A stretch of 64,000 nucleotides of DNA from Selaginella moellendorffii (GCF_000143415.4 NW_003314313.1:920850-984849); one strand, 5' to 3'. Positions 1 through 11,952 are shown, numbered from the stretch's first letter. Translations and numbers: made by a program. The notes: a model not told the origin generated them from the letters alone.

Positions 1-2712
1 CGATCTCACGAAAAAGATAACCTGAGAGAGTCCATACATTTCCCAAAGTACATGTCAACAGCTGGAACACCAGCGCGCTGAAGGAACGCAACGAAGTCAG
101 AGTCTGTGCCTCCCAGCCTGTCAACCTGCGGAAAAAGAGTTACATCTCATCGCCATTTGCACAGACTATTCCACAAAATTTCACGTACCGTAGGAGAGGA
201 TTTTCCTCCTCCTCCAATTGGGCTTCTAGAGGCCCAAGAATCATAAACAGAGCCACGCCCCGTGTCAGGGTCCCCCACCTGTTGTGTCAAGAAACACACG
301 AATCCCGAGTTAGATACAAGCTTAGCTTTTAGCCGGCATTAGCTTAGCCACCTCTTTTGTCACGTCCACCAGCAGATCATCGAGCTGTGGCGTTGCTCCA
401 GCGAAGAAACCGGGACCGCTCACAGCGCAGTCGACGTTGAGGTACGCTACTGCTCTTGCTCCGAGAAGGTCCAAGTTCTCTTCCACCCATTCAGTCGATC
501 CAACCTGGAAGAGTACAGGGGACAGTACGTTATCAATGCGACGCGCTCGAAAGCGATGTCTAGATGGAGATGTTGATTGTAACTTACGGAGCCAAACTCT
601 TCTGCGTCCCAGCTCGCCAGAACAATCGTCCGGCGTGGCTTCCACCCGGCTCTCACAAGCCTTCCAAGCCTGGAAGCTATCTACAACCAGCAAAGTCAGC
701 TTAAAAGCAATATGCTGGAAAAGAAAAAAGGATTACCTCGAGCAATGCTGCGGTGCCGCTGTTTGGATCCACAGCTCCAAAGGTCCATGCGTCCCGATGG
801 TTTCCCAGTAAGATAAACCTGGCCAAAACACACAAGCACACAAGCACACACACACACACGGGTCAGTGACGTGTAAGCGAGAATGGCCACAAGGATATGA
901 TCCAAAATGCTCAATCACATGAATCCCTTTACGAGAAAAGTTTAGTACAACACACACTACTCCCTCGCAGCCCAAGGAGCAGAAAAGAAAGACACCAACA
1001 AAAAGAAGGTGAATCAACTACTTTGTGTACCTGTCCGGCTCTTCGTATCCTTTGATGGCACCCAACACATTCCGAATAGAGGCCAGTGTTTGATTTGCCT
1101 GCGATGAAAGCCAGAAACAACAAACGTCACCAAAGATTTCCACTTTGCTATCAAGGCACGTAGGCCGCTTTCCAGACCCTGACATGCAAGCAATTTGTCC
1201 CTACAAATCATCCGGATGGAATACTTGACAAGACCCGCACTCCTCGCTCCCTCTCCCTCTCTCTCTCTCACACACTCACTGCTCGATCATACATTGACGT
1301 GACAAATCATTCCACCCCCTCCAATGCCGTGAAAAAGCTGGCAAGAAAAAAAAAGGAACCAAGAATCTCTATCCCTGCGAGCGATCGCGAGCGACGCAGC
1401 CAACTTCTCTACGAGTCCAATCTCACACAGTAAAAATTCCACTTAAAAAGAGAATTTCTTCTCCCCCACCAATCACACAGACTCGTGCACACTCTCTGAT
1501 CACAGACTTTTCAAGCGTGCCCCACAGTCACAGCTAAAGAACTCTGAAAAAAAAAAAAAAAAAAAAAAGAGGAAGAAAAACACACCACTAGCGAAGTAAA
1601 GCAGTGGTCAAGAACAACCAAGCAGAGAAGAAGAAAAACTTGCAAGAAAAGTGTAAGTTACTCACAACGTAATGGAACCGTAGCTTTGCCGGTCCTCGTC
1701 CAGTCCTGTACTCCATCGCAAATCCTCCTCGCCATCCTCGCGGAGCAACTTTACCACCCAAGCTCTCGAGGATGGGCCGAGCATCCCGAGCCGAGATTGG
1801 CAGCGATGGAATCGTCGGCAAGCCAGCTCGCGACTCTGGAATCCTCTCGGAATTGGCGGTGCTGCTCGGCCATCCAGGCGTGAGCGGGTCTCCATTGCCT
1901 TGAAAGACGGTACCTCTTTGGACGCCAGTGGGAGTGAGCCAGCTCGAGTCGGGGAAGTATCCTTGCGTTTGATTAGCAGCGTAATCGCCCGGGTCGGAAA
2001 AGATGATAGCCGCCACCGCGCCTCTCGAGGCGGCGTTCTCCACGATATCTCCGCGGAAGATCTGGCCATAGCGAGCGAGAACGATGGCTCCTCTCACGTC
2101 CACGCCGAGCAGCTCCAGCTCTTGGTAGTCCTCGCTACGTCCATAGTTGACATAGACCACCTCGCCTTGGACGTCGCCGGATGGAGAGTAAGCGTGGTAG
2201 GAGCTGATCACTGCTGCCGGACCGCCACCGCCACCATCGCCCCCTCCGGGATCCTCCTCCCGGAGCGAGAGCTCTAGCTTGAGCGAGCCATCCGGATGGA
2301 GGAGCGAGAGGTTGCGCTCCACCGGGTAGCTGAGGAGCACACTGTAATCGGCGAAGTGTGGCGCGAGGCCATAGCTCTGGAGCGCCGAGAAGACATACTC
2401 GGCGGTGGCGAAGTCGCGAGGGAGGCCGGCGACGTGCGGGTGGCGAGTGAGCTCGCGGAGGTGGCGATCCACGGTGGTGTTGCAAGCCAGGTCGAGGAAG
2501 GCGGCGTGGAAGCGCTGCGAGGAGATGGATTCGCGGCGGCGGGACCAAGCGGAGAGGGAGCGATCGATCAGAGTCGCGGAGAGGGCGATGAGAATTGCGC
2601 CGAGGAGGATGAAGAGCGCGTTGAGGAGGCAGTGGCGGAGGATTTGCTTGTGGCGGGCTTGCCTGATCCGGCACAGAGGCGATGTGGTGCTGCTGGAAGG
2701 ATCCTCCTCCAT
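1..2712 (-). CDS. AMP1: AMP1-like glutamate carboxypeptidase II (partial at left edge)
   Basis: M28-family zinc carboxypeptidase of the glutamate carboxypeptidase II / ALTERED MERISTEM PROGRAM 1 type, a membrane-anchored ER enzyme in plants. Exons read on the minus strand are 1666-2712, 1031-1098, 737-818, 588-680, 352-504, 189-278 and one starting at 125. All junctions are GT-AG and the phases agree. Residues about 28-50 form one membrane anchor ([20 protein letters not shown]). A protease-associated domain follows ([24 protein letters not shown]). The catalytic part shows zinc-site motifs GNHRDAW and DPNSGT and the glutamate pair in WDAEEFGS, then [15 protein letters not shown] near the edge. 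The last catalytic residues and the dimerisation domain lie outside the window. The start is uncertain: MEEDPSSS at 2712 is used, but an in-frame ATG at 2790 would add 26 residues. Identity is secure; the gene is truncated only by the window. Confidence 0.9.
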
Positions 2713-2790
2713 GTCGAGAGGGATGAGACCCGAGCGCGCCAAGGTGTGGTGGCCATTCTCCTGTTTCGCCCACCAATGTGTGTTCCACAT

Positions 2791-4815
2791 CTCCAAGAAA
2801 AGAAGAAGATCACCACCGCCCTTCTTCTTCTTCTTCCTCGCGATTTTTTCTTCTTCTCTGCCTTGAGAATCAATCACAAGAACGCTCCTTCTTGCCTAGA
2901 GGAGGATCGATCAAGGGAGAAAACACTCTGATCCTCACAAACTCTTCTAATCATCGAGAATTCTCTCAAAGAGGGAAGGAAAGAGCTCGCTCCAGTCTCT
3001 TCTTCTCTTTTAGAAATGGCAGTGGTACGAAAAGGAAGGGAGGCATGCATGAAAGACAAGCGCATAAAAACGCACCCCAAAAATAAGAAATCTCTCAAGG
3101 CTGCAATCGAATCGCCAAAGCAAAGCCAAGCAATTCAATGCCAGCCTTCGATCTCTCTCTCTTCTCACCCTAATCTAATCCCTTCCTTCCCTCCTCGCGA
3201 TCGAATTGAAAGAACAAAGAGAGGATCAAGCACACCAGATTCTTCCTACGAGCTCTAGAATCTCGCAGAGAAATGCAAACCCTAGGAGCGCCAAGCCCTC
3301 GCCATCGCCAATCTCTTTCTCTCTCTCGCTTGGACACAAGGTGGAAGAAGAGGAGGAAGAACACAAGGCGCAACTAGGAGCAAAGTAAATTTCGTTTTCA
3401 CCGTATAGCTGGTTTATTCCCTTTTTTATAACCCAGGGCGCCGGGAGGGAAAGTGAAAGCATTGCCCGGCCCGAGGTAAAAAACAAATCCGGTTTTTTCA
3501 CACGCGTCTTACCTGGCGGCAGCACGGCGCCGGCCGGCGGTTAAAAACGCTGCCAATTTAAATGAGCCTTTTATCATGGCTTATGATGGAAACCTGCGAA
3601 TCAATCAGCCCTAAATCATATCAAAACCATTGGAATTGGAAAACGTAATGATATTGGATCAATCGATTTCCTGTATGGTTGTTGAAGGTTCAACATCAAC
3701 GTGTCTTTTGCTAGATTAAATTTTTATTTGGGGGTGTCATGGGTGGCGGGAACAAGCGTGAATGAATGTGATCCTTTCTGTCTCAAACAACAACGATCAA
3801 AGAAAAGAATATTCACTTTTCAACAACAGCGGCGTTTGATGCAGTTTGGCTTCACACACGACGTTACACTGCATTTTTCCACACAAAGTTAAAAAAAAAA
3901 GTAAAAAAGTGAAAAAGTAAAAGAGACGGGTTTTCTTTCTACATTTTTTACCAAAGCCAAATCTAGCTACGCCATCTAAGCTGCCACGCGGCCGGCGCTT
4001 ATTGACGGACAGCGACGGCCTTTGAGTCAATGATCACAGGCCGGCGTGTTATGTTTTAACATACGCCACGTCACGTCCACGTCACGTCCACGTCACCGTA
4101 CACCTGGTGACAGCTCGGATGGGGAATGGCGACAAAATTAAGCTTTGCGTGGGGAGAGAAAACTCCCTTGGACCATGCAACAACCACGTGAAATCGGGGA
4201 TTCTTTCGGTCATGAAAGAATAGCTCTTGGTTTGTATGGTTTGGTGGCCCACATATTTTAATGATCGCTTGCCTGCCATGGTTTGGAGAGGCCTCTCCAT
4301 CGCCGAGATAATGAGAGTTGCGAGCTATCTATCATCATCCATCGATCTTTTCATGTCTGTGTGTGGGTGATCGCCGTATATCTGTGATATCTTTCCTTTC
4401 CACTATTACATATGTACTCATGAATTCAAACTGTATTAATGTGGAAAGTGTATCGCAGCTATCATGGATGTCGATTAGGTCGGGTCTTCCAGAAAAACAA
4501 ACAGCCGTGGAGCCCCATGGTTCACGCTGCTGTGACCTTGTCATTGATTCGTACCCTTGAAGTGCCTTTGACAATCATGAAGGCATCTCTTTCGTGTATG
4601 AATTGTAATCACTTTTAAGTAATAATACAGGATTCCACATTGTGAGCTTATCAGGCCACGTCGAAGTTGTGTTGGTAATATAAACACCTTCTCTCAAATG
4701 ACACAATGTGGATTCTTAATGGCTTCCCAAAAGGCATTTATCTGTGCAAAGGTTATAAGATTGTGTTTACTGAGCTATTGTATGTGAATTAGCTAGTTGG
4801 TTGACTTCATATTCA
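2791..4815. other. Intergenic region upstream of the AMP1-like gene
   Basis: No convincing coding region. The first 600 bases are CT/GA-rich, as expected of the promoter and 5' UTR of the minus-strand AMP1-like gene. GC content then falls. Open frames here are short, lack recognisable domains and look like chance. The one distinct element is the ACGT repeat at 4066-4097, listed separately. Confidence 0.6.
4066..4097. promoter_or_regulatory. Tandem ACGT-core (CACGTC) repeat
   Basis: The unit CACGTCACGTC is repeated almost three times without a break, giving at least five ACGT cores in about 32 bp. ACGT cores preceded or followed by C/TCA are binding sites of plant bZIP factors. No gene start lies nearby (AMP1-like start is 1.35 kb away), so a regulatory role is only a possibility; a simple tandem repeat would look the same. 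Confidence 0.35.
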
Positions 4816-5345
4816 TCACAGATCCTCTCCATCTCCCTCACGGTCTGTACGCTTTGTCTTCCAATCTGTGACTACATTGTTGTGGCAATCTGACTGGAAG
4901 ATATGATATGCCATTTCACGCAGTCTTTGACACCTTCTGTCCATGTTACTTCCAGTGCTCCAATGTATATTGCAAGCAACGGAGGTGAAGTGGACATCCT
5001 TGTCAAACACCCATGGTGGATGGAATGGGGTTGCCACTAAAGATTTCTAGCTTCACCAATCTATAAATCTCAATGATGATGGCTATAAGCTGTCTTGGGG
5101 CATCTATTTCCAAGAACTGAATGATCAGCACGTCTAGACACCATGTCAAATGCCTTTGCAAAATCAACGAAGCCACAAAATATGACTTGTGATGCTTGTC
5201 TCGTGCTTGTTCTAGCAGCATTCGTAATGTCAGGATGTGTCAACGCCGGCATAATGCTTGTGAAAGCCTGCTTGTCCTTCTGCATGGATATATCTCCATT
5301 TGTTTGCACTTTAGTAAAGATTCCTGATACTGCTATTGAGAACAA
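4816..5345 (-). mobile_element. LINE (non-LTR) reverse transcriptase relic
   Basis: Three overlapping minus-strand frames together carry the order of motifs seen in LINE reverse transcriptases: FVDFAKAFDMVSR (the F-DF-KAFD motif with the first catalytic aspartate) around 5140-5190, then a helix-rich stretch with IIEIYRLV, then GNPIPSTMGV followed in another frame by a degraded QGCPL-type segment. At least one frameshift and several stops interrupt the reading frame. No endonuclease domain, poly-A tail or target duplication was recognised, so this is an old 5'- and 3'-truncated fragment. Confidence 0.7.
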
Positions 5346-5499
5346 TCTGATGGTTGCATTACATCACCTGTGGTACAATCTGATTAACTGGTTTGGATTG
5401 GTGTGACAACTTTTGCTAGCCATTGCAATTTTGTTGCCCTGAGCAGTGCAGTTATGCCATTAGCATCTGATGCTTTCCCAACCTGAATTGTGTTGACAT

Positions 5500-7150
5500 G
5501 AAGCTATGTTGGGATATTTATTATTGAACAATGAACAACATCATAAACTTAGGTAGAGTCAAGGGGTGAAATTCAGTAAAGTTGAAGATTTAAACCTAAG
5601 ACCACCAAGTAATATATAATTATCATAAATAATAACTTCTAATTGTAATGAAGAAAACATAAATAAATCTCTCATATATAACTTTAAAACTATAAAACAT
5701 CAGAACATTTTAAAATTAAAATAACTAAATTTATTTTCTTCATCACATCTAAATCTATTGTCCTGAAAGTTTTTATCATTTTCTCAAAACAAAAATACTA
5801 TATAATTTCTCTTTTGAATTATTATATTTTAATATTATTATATTTTAATATTATTTTTAAATATTTAATTATTATCATTCTCTATTTATAATTAATATTA
5901 TTTACTATCACTCAATTTTTGTTGTTTTTTTGCCTTTATTTTACTAGATTATTTCAAAATAATCATCCAACTTGAGGATGTTGTATTTCTCTATGAACTG
6001 GACCCAATTCTTTCGCTCATTCACAAAATGAAACTTAACATTCCCTGCTACTTAAAAGAAATAAAGATAAAAATATATAAATTAAATACTAGATAATGAA
6101 ACTTGAAGTATTAGTGTATGAATTTACTCATGCTAAATTCTTTGAAAGTTGTAAGTGAATATGGGAGGAAAGAGGTATTATAAATTTTTTAGTAATATAT
6201 AAAAATTTAATATAATATAACTTGAAAATCAAAGATTTGCTATAAATATACTTATAATAAAAATTCATAAAAATGAATTACTTTACAAAATTTATAGCAT
6301 TTTAAAATAATTAATTATATATATTTTCTTAAACATTGAACATGTATGATTAAACATAATTTTGTATTCCATGCATTCACATTGTTATATTATATTTTAT
6401 GCAAATTAAAACTAATTTATTTTTCTCATATTTTTACAATGTACTATTAGTAGGATTTTTTTGGGTAAGATACCTTTATTTTATGTTATTTCATAAGTAA
6501 TAAAATCTAGGATAACACAAATGATTATGTATTGTTTAGAAAGTTTTCTAAGTTTTAAATCCCATTTTCAATTATAAAGATATTAAGTTACCCATATATA
6601 AATTGATAATATTTTTTTTTTAGGAGTATGGTGAGCTTTTGTCATAACTAATATCATAAGAAAGGTATTATAAACTCTTTAAATTTATTAAAGTAGTTTA
6701 AAATATATTACTTAGTAAATAATAATATATAAGGAAAAAATACAATCATAACAACATAAAACCAAGAAACATTCTAGTAGGCTATGACAACAATGCCTTG
6801 TGTTGGCAAATGTTGCAATTAATGAATTCCATGAGGACAATAATCTATAAACTAGATGTAGCTTTAATAGTTTATAAAAAAATTATAAATATATATTTTA
6901 ATATGTTGAAAAAGCAAAAGAAATAATAACTATCAAATTTCAATAGTGGTTAAGATTTATGTTTTCTTCAGTAATTCTAAGATAAAAGAAGGAAAATTTG
7001 AGAAGTAAAATAAAAAGTAAATAAAAAGTAAAAATAAAGAAATTAAAGAATAATTATTTTACAAAAAAATTAAAATACTCAAATCTGATTAAAAGTTCAT
7101 CATAATGTCTATTTGATATAAATTTATAAAAATTATCTTCATATATATTT
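5500..7150. other. AT-rich island without genes
   Basis: About 1.65 kb of sequence dominated by A and T, with short poly-A/poly-T and TATA tracts and no coding region. Similar AT-rich sequence resumes after the retrotransposon (12132-12450). The island was therefore probably continuous before element A inserted into it. Confidence 0.7.
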
Positions 7151-7154
7151 GAAC

Positions 7155-7329
7155 TGTGAGGGCCAAGTGTACGGTTACGATGCCGTATACTAATATTAGC
7201 ATAGTGGGATTTTGGTAGCTGTCGGATTGGTTTCAATCTGGACCACCTGCTCCTGTATATAAGCTAGGGTTTTTGAGCTAATTGATATGCACATTTCTGT
7301 ATTCCCTTTCCATATTCCAAGCACTCACA
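7155..7329 (+). repeat. 5' LTR of copy A
   Basis: Direct repeat of 175 bp matching 11953-12127. Short inverted ends TGTGAG/CTCACA. Contains a TATA box (TATATAA, 7256-7262) about 70 bp from its end, the likely element promoter. Confidence 0.95.
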
Positions 7330-7378
7330 TTGGTGGAGATGAGGGGCACCTTTGATTGCCCTTGAGGAGTGCTTGAAT
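7314..7378 (+). other. Conserved foldback structure across LTR/leader junction
   Basis: The LTR end CAAGCACTC (7318-7326) is perfectly complementary to GAGTGCTTG (7367-7375). Inside this outer stem, AGGGGCA (starting 7352) pairs with TGCCCTT. In copy B the same two stems form with changed bases: CCAAACATTC (53593-53602) with GAGTGTTTGG (53643-53652), including a G:C to A:T double change and a C to T change that keeps a G-U pair. The expected primer binding site position, TTGGTGGAGATG, falls in the loop between the stems. The pairing is read directly; any role in priming, dimerisation or packaging is inference. Confidence 0.55.
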
Positions 7379-7523
7379 TTGGGATTTTGGTTTAGATCTA
7401 GCTTTTTCCATTTCCTTCTTTTTGTTATTTCCTTTCAGGATTTTGGTTTAGATTTAGCTTTTTGTATTCCCATTTCCTTCTAGCTTTTTGTCATTTTCTT
7501 TTGCTCTTTCTTTTTCATTCTCC

Positions 7524-8456
7524 ATGGCAGATCAGCAATCTCCTCCTTTGACTCTCGAGCAGCAGTTGGTCCAGTTGCTTGATGCTATGCGCTTGCAATT
7601 GAACAACCAAACTCAATTGATGGCGGCATTCACGGCACGTGGTCCAACTCCTCCTGCTCTTGGTGCCAATCCTCACGTTTGGCCGGAGTTCTTTCGTGGG
7701 AATCCTGGGGATGATGTGTACCATTGGTTTAATCACTTTACGGTGATTGCCACATACCATTCTTGGGATGATGCTCGACGGTTGCGTGAGTTTCCCACGT
7801 GTCTCCAAGGGACGGCGTTGCAGTGGTACAATGGTTTGAGCGCAGCCACTCGTGGGGATTGGAGTGTTCTCCCGGACGTCTTCAAACGCGCCTTCGGACA
7901 TGCCGATGATTGTGATGATGCTTTCCAACAATTGCATCGTCTTCGCCAAGGGCCATCTGAGTCGGTGATGCAATTTGGCGTTCGTTTCCGAAGTCTTTTG
8001 CTTCGTGCGGAGCCAACTATGTTGGAGCGGATCAAGCTAGGAATGTTGTGGCCAGCACTTCGTCAAGATCTTGTTGGACTTGTGCATGCCCTTGCTCCTG
8101 CCACCCTTGACGATGCTCTTCGCTTGGCACAACGTTATGAGACGTCGCCTCTTCCACTTCTCGCTGCACGTCCTTCTGCTCCACTTCCTATGGGTGATGG
8201 TCCTATTCCAATGGAGGTTGATGCTGCTGCTGCTCGAGTCCAAGGACAAGCGCGAGGACGTGGTCGTGGTCGTGATGTTCGCTGCTGGGCATGTGATGAA
8301 GTTGGTCATACTTATCAGCGTTGCCATCGTTTTCCGGATTGGCGACCTCCATTTCCTGGGTGGAGACCTTGGCGTCAGCAACGTCCCGTGGGTGCTACTG
8401 CAGTGGAAGGTCTGGACACCGAGGTGCATCTGGGAAACGAGGAGTTGCGCGAGTAA
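7524..8456 (+). CDS. Gag polyprotein of Ty3-type copy A
   Basis: Retrotransposon capsid/nucleocapsid protein of 310 residues. The start is the first ATG (MADQQSPPL) after a CT-rich leader; frames reaching further upstream start at TTG. The central part (VWPEFFRGNPGDDVYHWF, ALQWYNG) matches the retrotransposon Gag domain. One CCHC zinc knuckle near the C-terminus (CWACDEVGHTYQRC) would bind RNA. The frame stays open to a TAA at 8454-8456, and pol lies in the -1 frame and overlaps it from 8321. A canonical slippery heptamer sits at 8432-8438, six codons before the stop. Confidence 0.9.
   Translation: MADQQSPPLTLEQQLVQLLDAMRLQLNNQTQLMAAFTARGPTPPALGANPHVWPEFFRGNPGDDVYHWFNHFTVIATYHSWDDARRLREFPTCLQGTALQWYNGLSAATRGDWSVLPDVFKRAFGHADDCDDAFQQLHRLRQGPSESVMQFGVRFRSLLLRAEPTMLERIKLGMLWPALRQDLVGLVHALAPATLDDALRLAQRYETSPLPLLAARPSAPLPMGDGPIPMEVDAAAARVQGQARGRGRGRDVRCWACDEVGHTYQRCHRFPDWRPPFPGWRPWRQQRPVGATAVEGLDTEVHLGNEELRE
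8432..8438 (+). promoter_or_regulatory. Putative -1 ribosomal frameshift site GGGAAAC
   Basis: In the gag frame the bases read G GGA AAC, the canonical X XXY YYZ slippery pattern. A -1 slip here leaves gag 18 nt before its stop and enters the open pro-pol frame. The heptamer is preserved in copy B (54672-54678). Downstream GGAGGG (8458-8463) can pair with CCCTCC (8488-8493); in copy B the stem is 7 bp. The stem starts about 20 nt after the heptamer, farther than usual, so the stimulatory structure is less certain than the slip site. Confidence 0.6.
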
Positions 8457-11400
8457 CGGAGGGATCTTGCGCGAATAAGTTAGTGACCCCTCCATCTTTC
8501 TTTCGGGAGTATCATCAAGGGGTTCACTCGGCATCGGTTCATCTAGTGTTTACTTTCCAAGCTCGTTTTTATAACAAGAGGTCTCCTATTATTCTCTCTA
8601 TGTTGGTTGATACAGGTTCGAGTTTATCTTCTATTGCTCGACCTGTTGCCACACGTTGTCGTTTACACTTGCGTCGTGCGGCGGAACCAGTTTTCATTCT
8701 TTATGGCAACGGCCGTACGCATGCATGTGCACGGGATGAGGTGGATCTGGTTGTGCGTGTGGGCGATCTCGAGCTTGAGTTGCAGTCGTTGCGGGTGGTG
8801 CCGAGTCAAGCTTTTGACCTCATTCTTGGTATGGATTGGTTGCAGCGCAATCATGCCAAGTGTGACTTTGAGGCTTCTCCCCCTTGTCTCATACTTCCTT
8901 ATGTTTCATCCATTCCTTTCACTTCCATACCTCTTCGTCCCTCTACTTCTACCTTTGCTTTCATTACTTTTGTTCCCCCACTCTTTCCTTTTGTGTTTCC
9001 ATCTTGTTCTGCTTTTCCCTTTTCCGATCCCTCCGACGATCTTTGTGTTGCAGCAGTTGACCGGCTCATGAAGGAGTATTCTGATCTCTTTGAATTTGAC
9101 TTATCGTCTGGGGCCAAGATTGCCACACGTCATCCGATTCCAACCGGGGATGCTCGTCCAATCAAGGTTCCTGTTCATCGTCAGTCACCTAAGGAGATCA
9201 AGATTTTATGAGCAAACGTCAAGGAAATGCTAGAGAAGGGTGTTATTCGGAAGTCGCGGAGTCCTTGGGCATGTGAACCTCATCTTGTGACGAAGCCTGA
9301 TGGGAGTATTCGTTTCTGCATCGATTATCGTCCGTTAAATGAAGTAACGATCCCAGATGTGTATCCTCTTCCTCACACTACTGATCTCTTGGATCGTCTG
9401 GGGCGAAGTCGTTGGTTCACCAAGCTAGATCTTGCTTCTGGGTATTGGCAAGTACCGATGGCCGAAGAAGATATTCCTAAGACTGCTTTTCGTACACCAT
9501 TTGGTTTGTACGAGTTCTTGGTGATGCCGTTTGGTTTGAACAATGCTCTAGCAACTTTCCAGCGGATGATGGACGAGGTTCTTTGCGATATGCCGGAGGT
9601 GACTGCTAACTTCATTGATGATGTCTTGATCCACTCGGAGGGGACGTGGGAGGAGCACGTTCGTGATGTTTGTAAAGTGTTGGATCGGCTACGCGACGTT
9701 GGTTTAAAGCTGAAGCGGTCAAAGTGCGTGTTTGGGTCCAAGGACACAACTTATCTTGGGTACCGTATTTCTCGTGAGGGTTTGCAAGTTGATCCTGACA
9801 AACTTGTGGCTGTTCTAAAGTTCCCTACTCCGAAGAGTGTGAATGATATGCAACGCTTTTTGGGTAAGGTGCAGTATCTCGGTCGTTTTGTGGATCATCT
9901 TTCCGATCGCACTACACCATTGCGAGCGTTGCTAAAGTCATCGACGTCATCTTTCATCTGGTCTCCGGATTGTGAGCGAGCGTTCGTGGATCTCAAAGAA
10001 CTATTGACGACTCCTCCGGTTTTGGCATATCCTGACTACACTCGACCTTTTATTTTGCGCGTGGATGCTTCTGACATTGGTCTTGGAGGTGTGTTGATGC
10101 AAGAAAGCTCGAGTGTGCCGGGTTAGCGCCATCCCATTGCATACATCAGCCGTACATTACAACCAGTGGAGATGAACTACTCCACGACGGAGAAGGAGTG
10201 TTTAGTAGCAGTCTGGGGTTTCGAGAAATTTCATGCCTATCTACATGGTTCTCGGACGTTACTTGAAGGTGACCATGCTGCTGTTACTTCATTATTGAAG
10301 CGGAAGAACCTGGTTGGTCGTACGGCTCGGTGGGCTTTGAAGTTTCAGATATATGATTTCGATGTTGTTCATCGCCCAGGGAGTTCTATGGCTGATGCTG
10401 ATGCCCTTTCTCGAGCTCCTCTTCCTTCTCCACTCACTTCTCATATTTCTGACGAACCTGTTGTTCCAGCATCTGTGGATTTTTTAGATGAGGATTCTGT
10501 GCCGTTGGCGGTTGCTATCCTTGACGTTCAGTGTCCACAAGGTGCAGAGCAAGATCTACCTTCTCTTGATGAGGTTCGCGAGGCTCAAAAGATTGAGCCG
10601 TGGATTCGGAGGCTTCGAGATGGGTTTGAGAATCCTACATCACTTGCTGATGACTTCCCTTTCCGGCATTTACATTCTCAATATCGCCTTGACGATGGCC
10701 TTCTTTATTTTGTGGGGACAGATCCTGATGATCATTTACGGCTGGTGGTGCCTTCGGTGTTTATTCCGCGGTTTTTCCATGCCTACCATGATTCTCCTGT
10801 TCTAGGTGGGCATATGGGACACCGTCGTGTCACCGAGAAGCTGCGCAGGTCTTTCTATTGGCCAGAGATGCGACGTGATATTATCCGGTATGTGCGTAGC
10901 TGCGTTTGGTGCCAAGCTCGTAATACTTCCCCTCGTGTTGCGGAAGGACGGTTGGAGTCAATTGCGGTTTCCCGTCCGTTTGAGTTGGTGGCATTTGATC
11001 TTATGGGACCTTTTCCACGGTCAACTGCTGGCAATGAGTATGTTATTATTGCTTCTAACTACTTGACTCGTTGGGTGGAAGTTGGTGCTCTTGCTAGTGC
11101 CTCTGCAACTGCTGTTGGATACTTCCTCCTCAATCGAGTGGTGTTCCAGCATTCTTGTCCAGAGCGGATTCTTTCAGATAATGGTCCCGCATTTATGGCT
11201 GAGGCATTTCATGTTTTGACATCTCGGTTGGGGATATGCCACACTTTCACGAGTGCTTATCATCCACAATCAGACGGTCTGGTGGAACGGCTTGTTCGGA
11301 CATTCAAAGGGATGATTGCGAAGTATGTGAACTTTCAGCATTCGGATTGGGATGGTTATTTGCCGTCTCTTCGGTATGCATATGTTACAGGGGTGCAGAG

Positions 11401-11920
11401 TTCTGTTGGTGCTTCACCATATAAACTTTTATATGGTCATGATCCAATATTACCAATGGAGCTGGGTTTACCTTCGCGATTGCCACGTGCTGCTGATGCT
11501 AGATCATGGGATCAGTATTTGACGAGCATTCTTCCACTTGTCCAAGTAGAGTCTGCCGAACACTTAGGCCGCGTACAAGTGGGACAACAACGGCGCTATA
11601 ACTCTCATCATCGTCTACCTGCGGAGTACAAAGTGGATGATTTGGTGTTAGTCCGTTTTCCCCATCTTACGGTACGTGGTTTATCTAAGGGGCTTCTTGC
11701 GCAATGGAAAGGACCGTATCAAGTGTTGCGACAAATTGGACCACAAGTTTATGAGGTTCGGCATGACATTCAGCAAGCCGATCCTCCAGAGATTGTGCAT
11801 GTGCAGCGGCTAAAACGTTTCGTACAAAGGGATCAAAAGGAGTTAATACCACCTCCAGATCCACCGATGCCTCCTCCTAATGTTCCTTCGGATCCCGGCC
11901 CATCCTCAAGAGAACCCTGA
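8432..11920 (+). pseudogene. Pol polyprotein of copy A, two in-frame stops
   Basis: Pro-pol frame, -1 relative to gag. Aspartic protease motif VDTGSS lies near 8605-8625. Reverse transcriptase follows, with KLDLASGYWQ and FIDDV near 9611-9625; the usual Y of YIDD is F. RNase H spans the stop at 10124-10126 (NYSTTEKECL just after it). Integrase has the HHCC zinc finger (HMGH, CVWC) and the catalytic DDE acids in FDLMG, SDNG and GLVERL, then a GPY-type segment (WKGPYQVL). The TGA at 9209-9211 is absent from copy B, which has CGT. The TAG at 10124-10126 is present in both copies. Apart from these stops the frame is open to 11920. Confidence 0.88.
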
Positions 11921-11937
11921 TGGTCTTCCATTATCCC

Positions 11938-11952
11938 GAGAGGAGGGGATGA
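11938..11952 (+). other. Polypurine tract of copy A
   Basis: GAGAGGAGGGGATGA, almost pure purine, ends exactly where the 3' LTR begins. This is the expected plus-strand primer site. Copy B has the same tract before 58185. Confidence 0.85.

Noticed and set aside
2296-2931. Plus-strand open frame of 211 codons
   Set aside because: It is antisense to the AMP1-like exon 1, has a biased Glu/Arg/Ala composition from the opposite strand's codon use and shows no domain.
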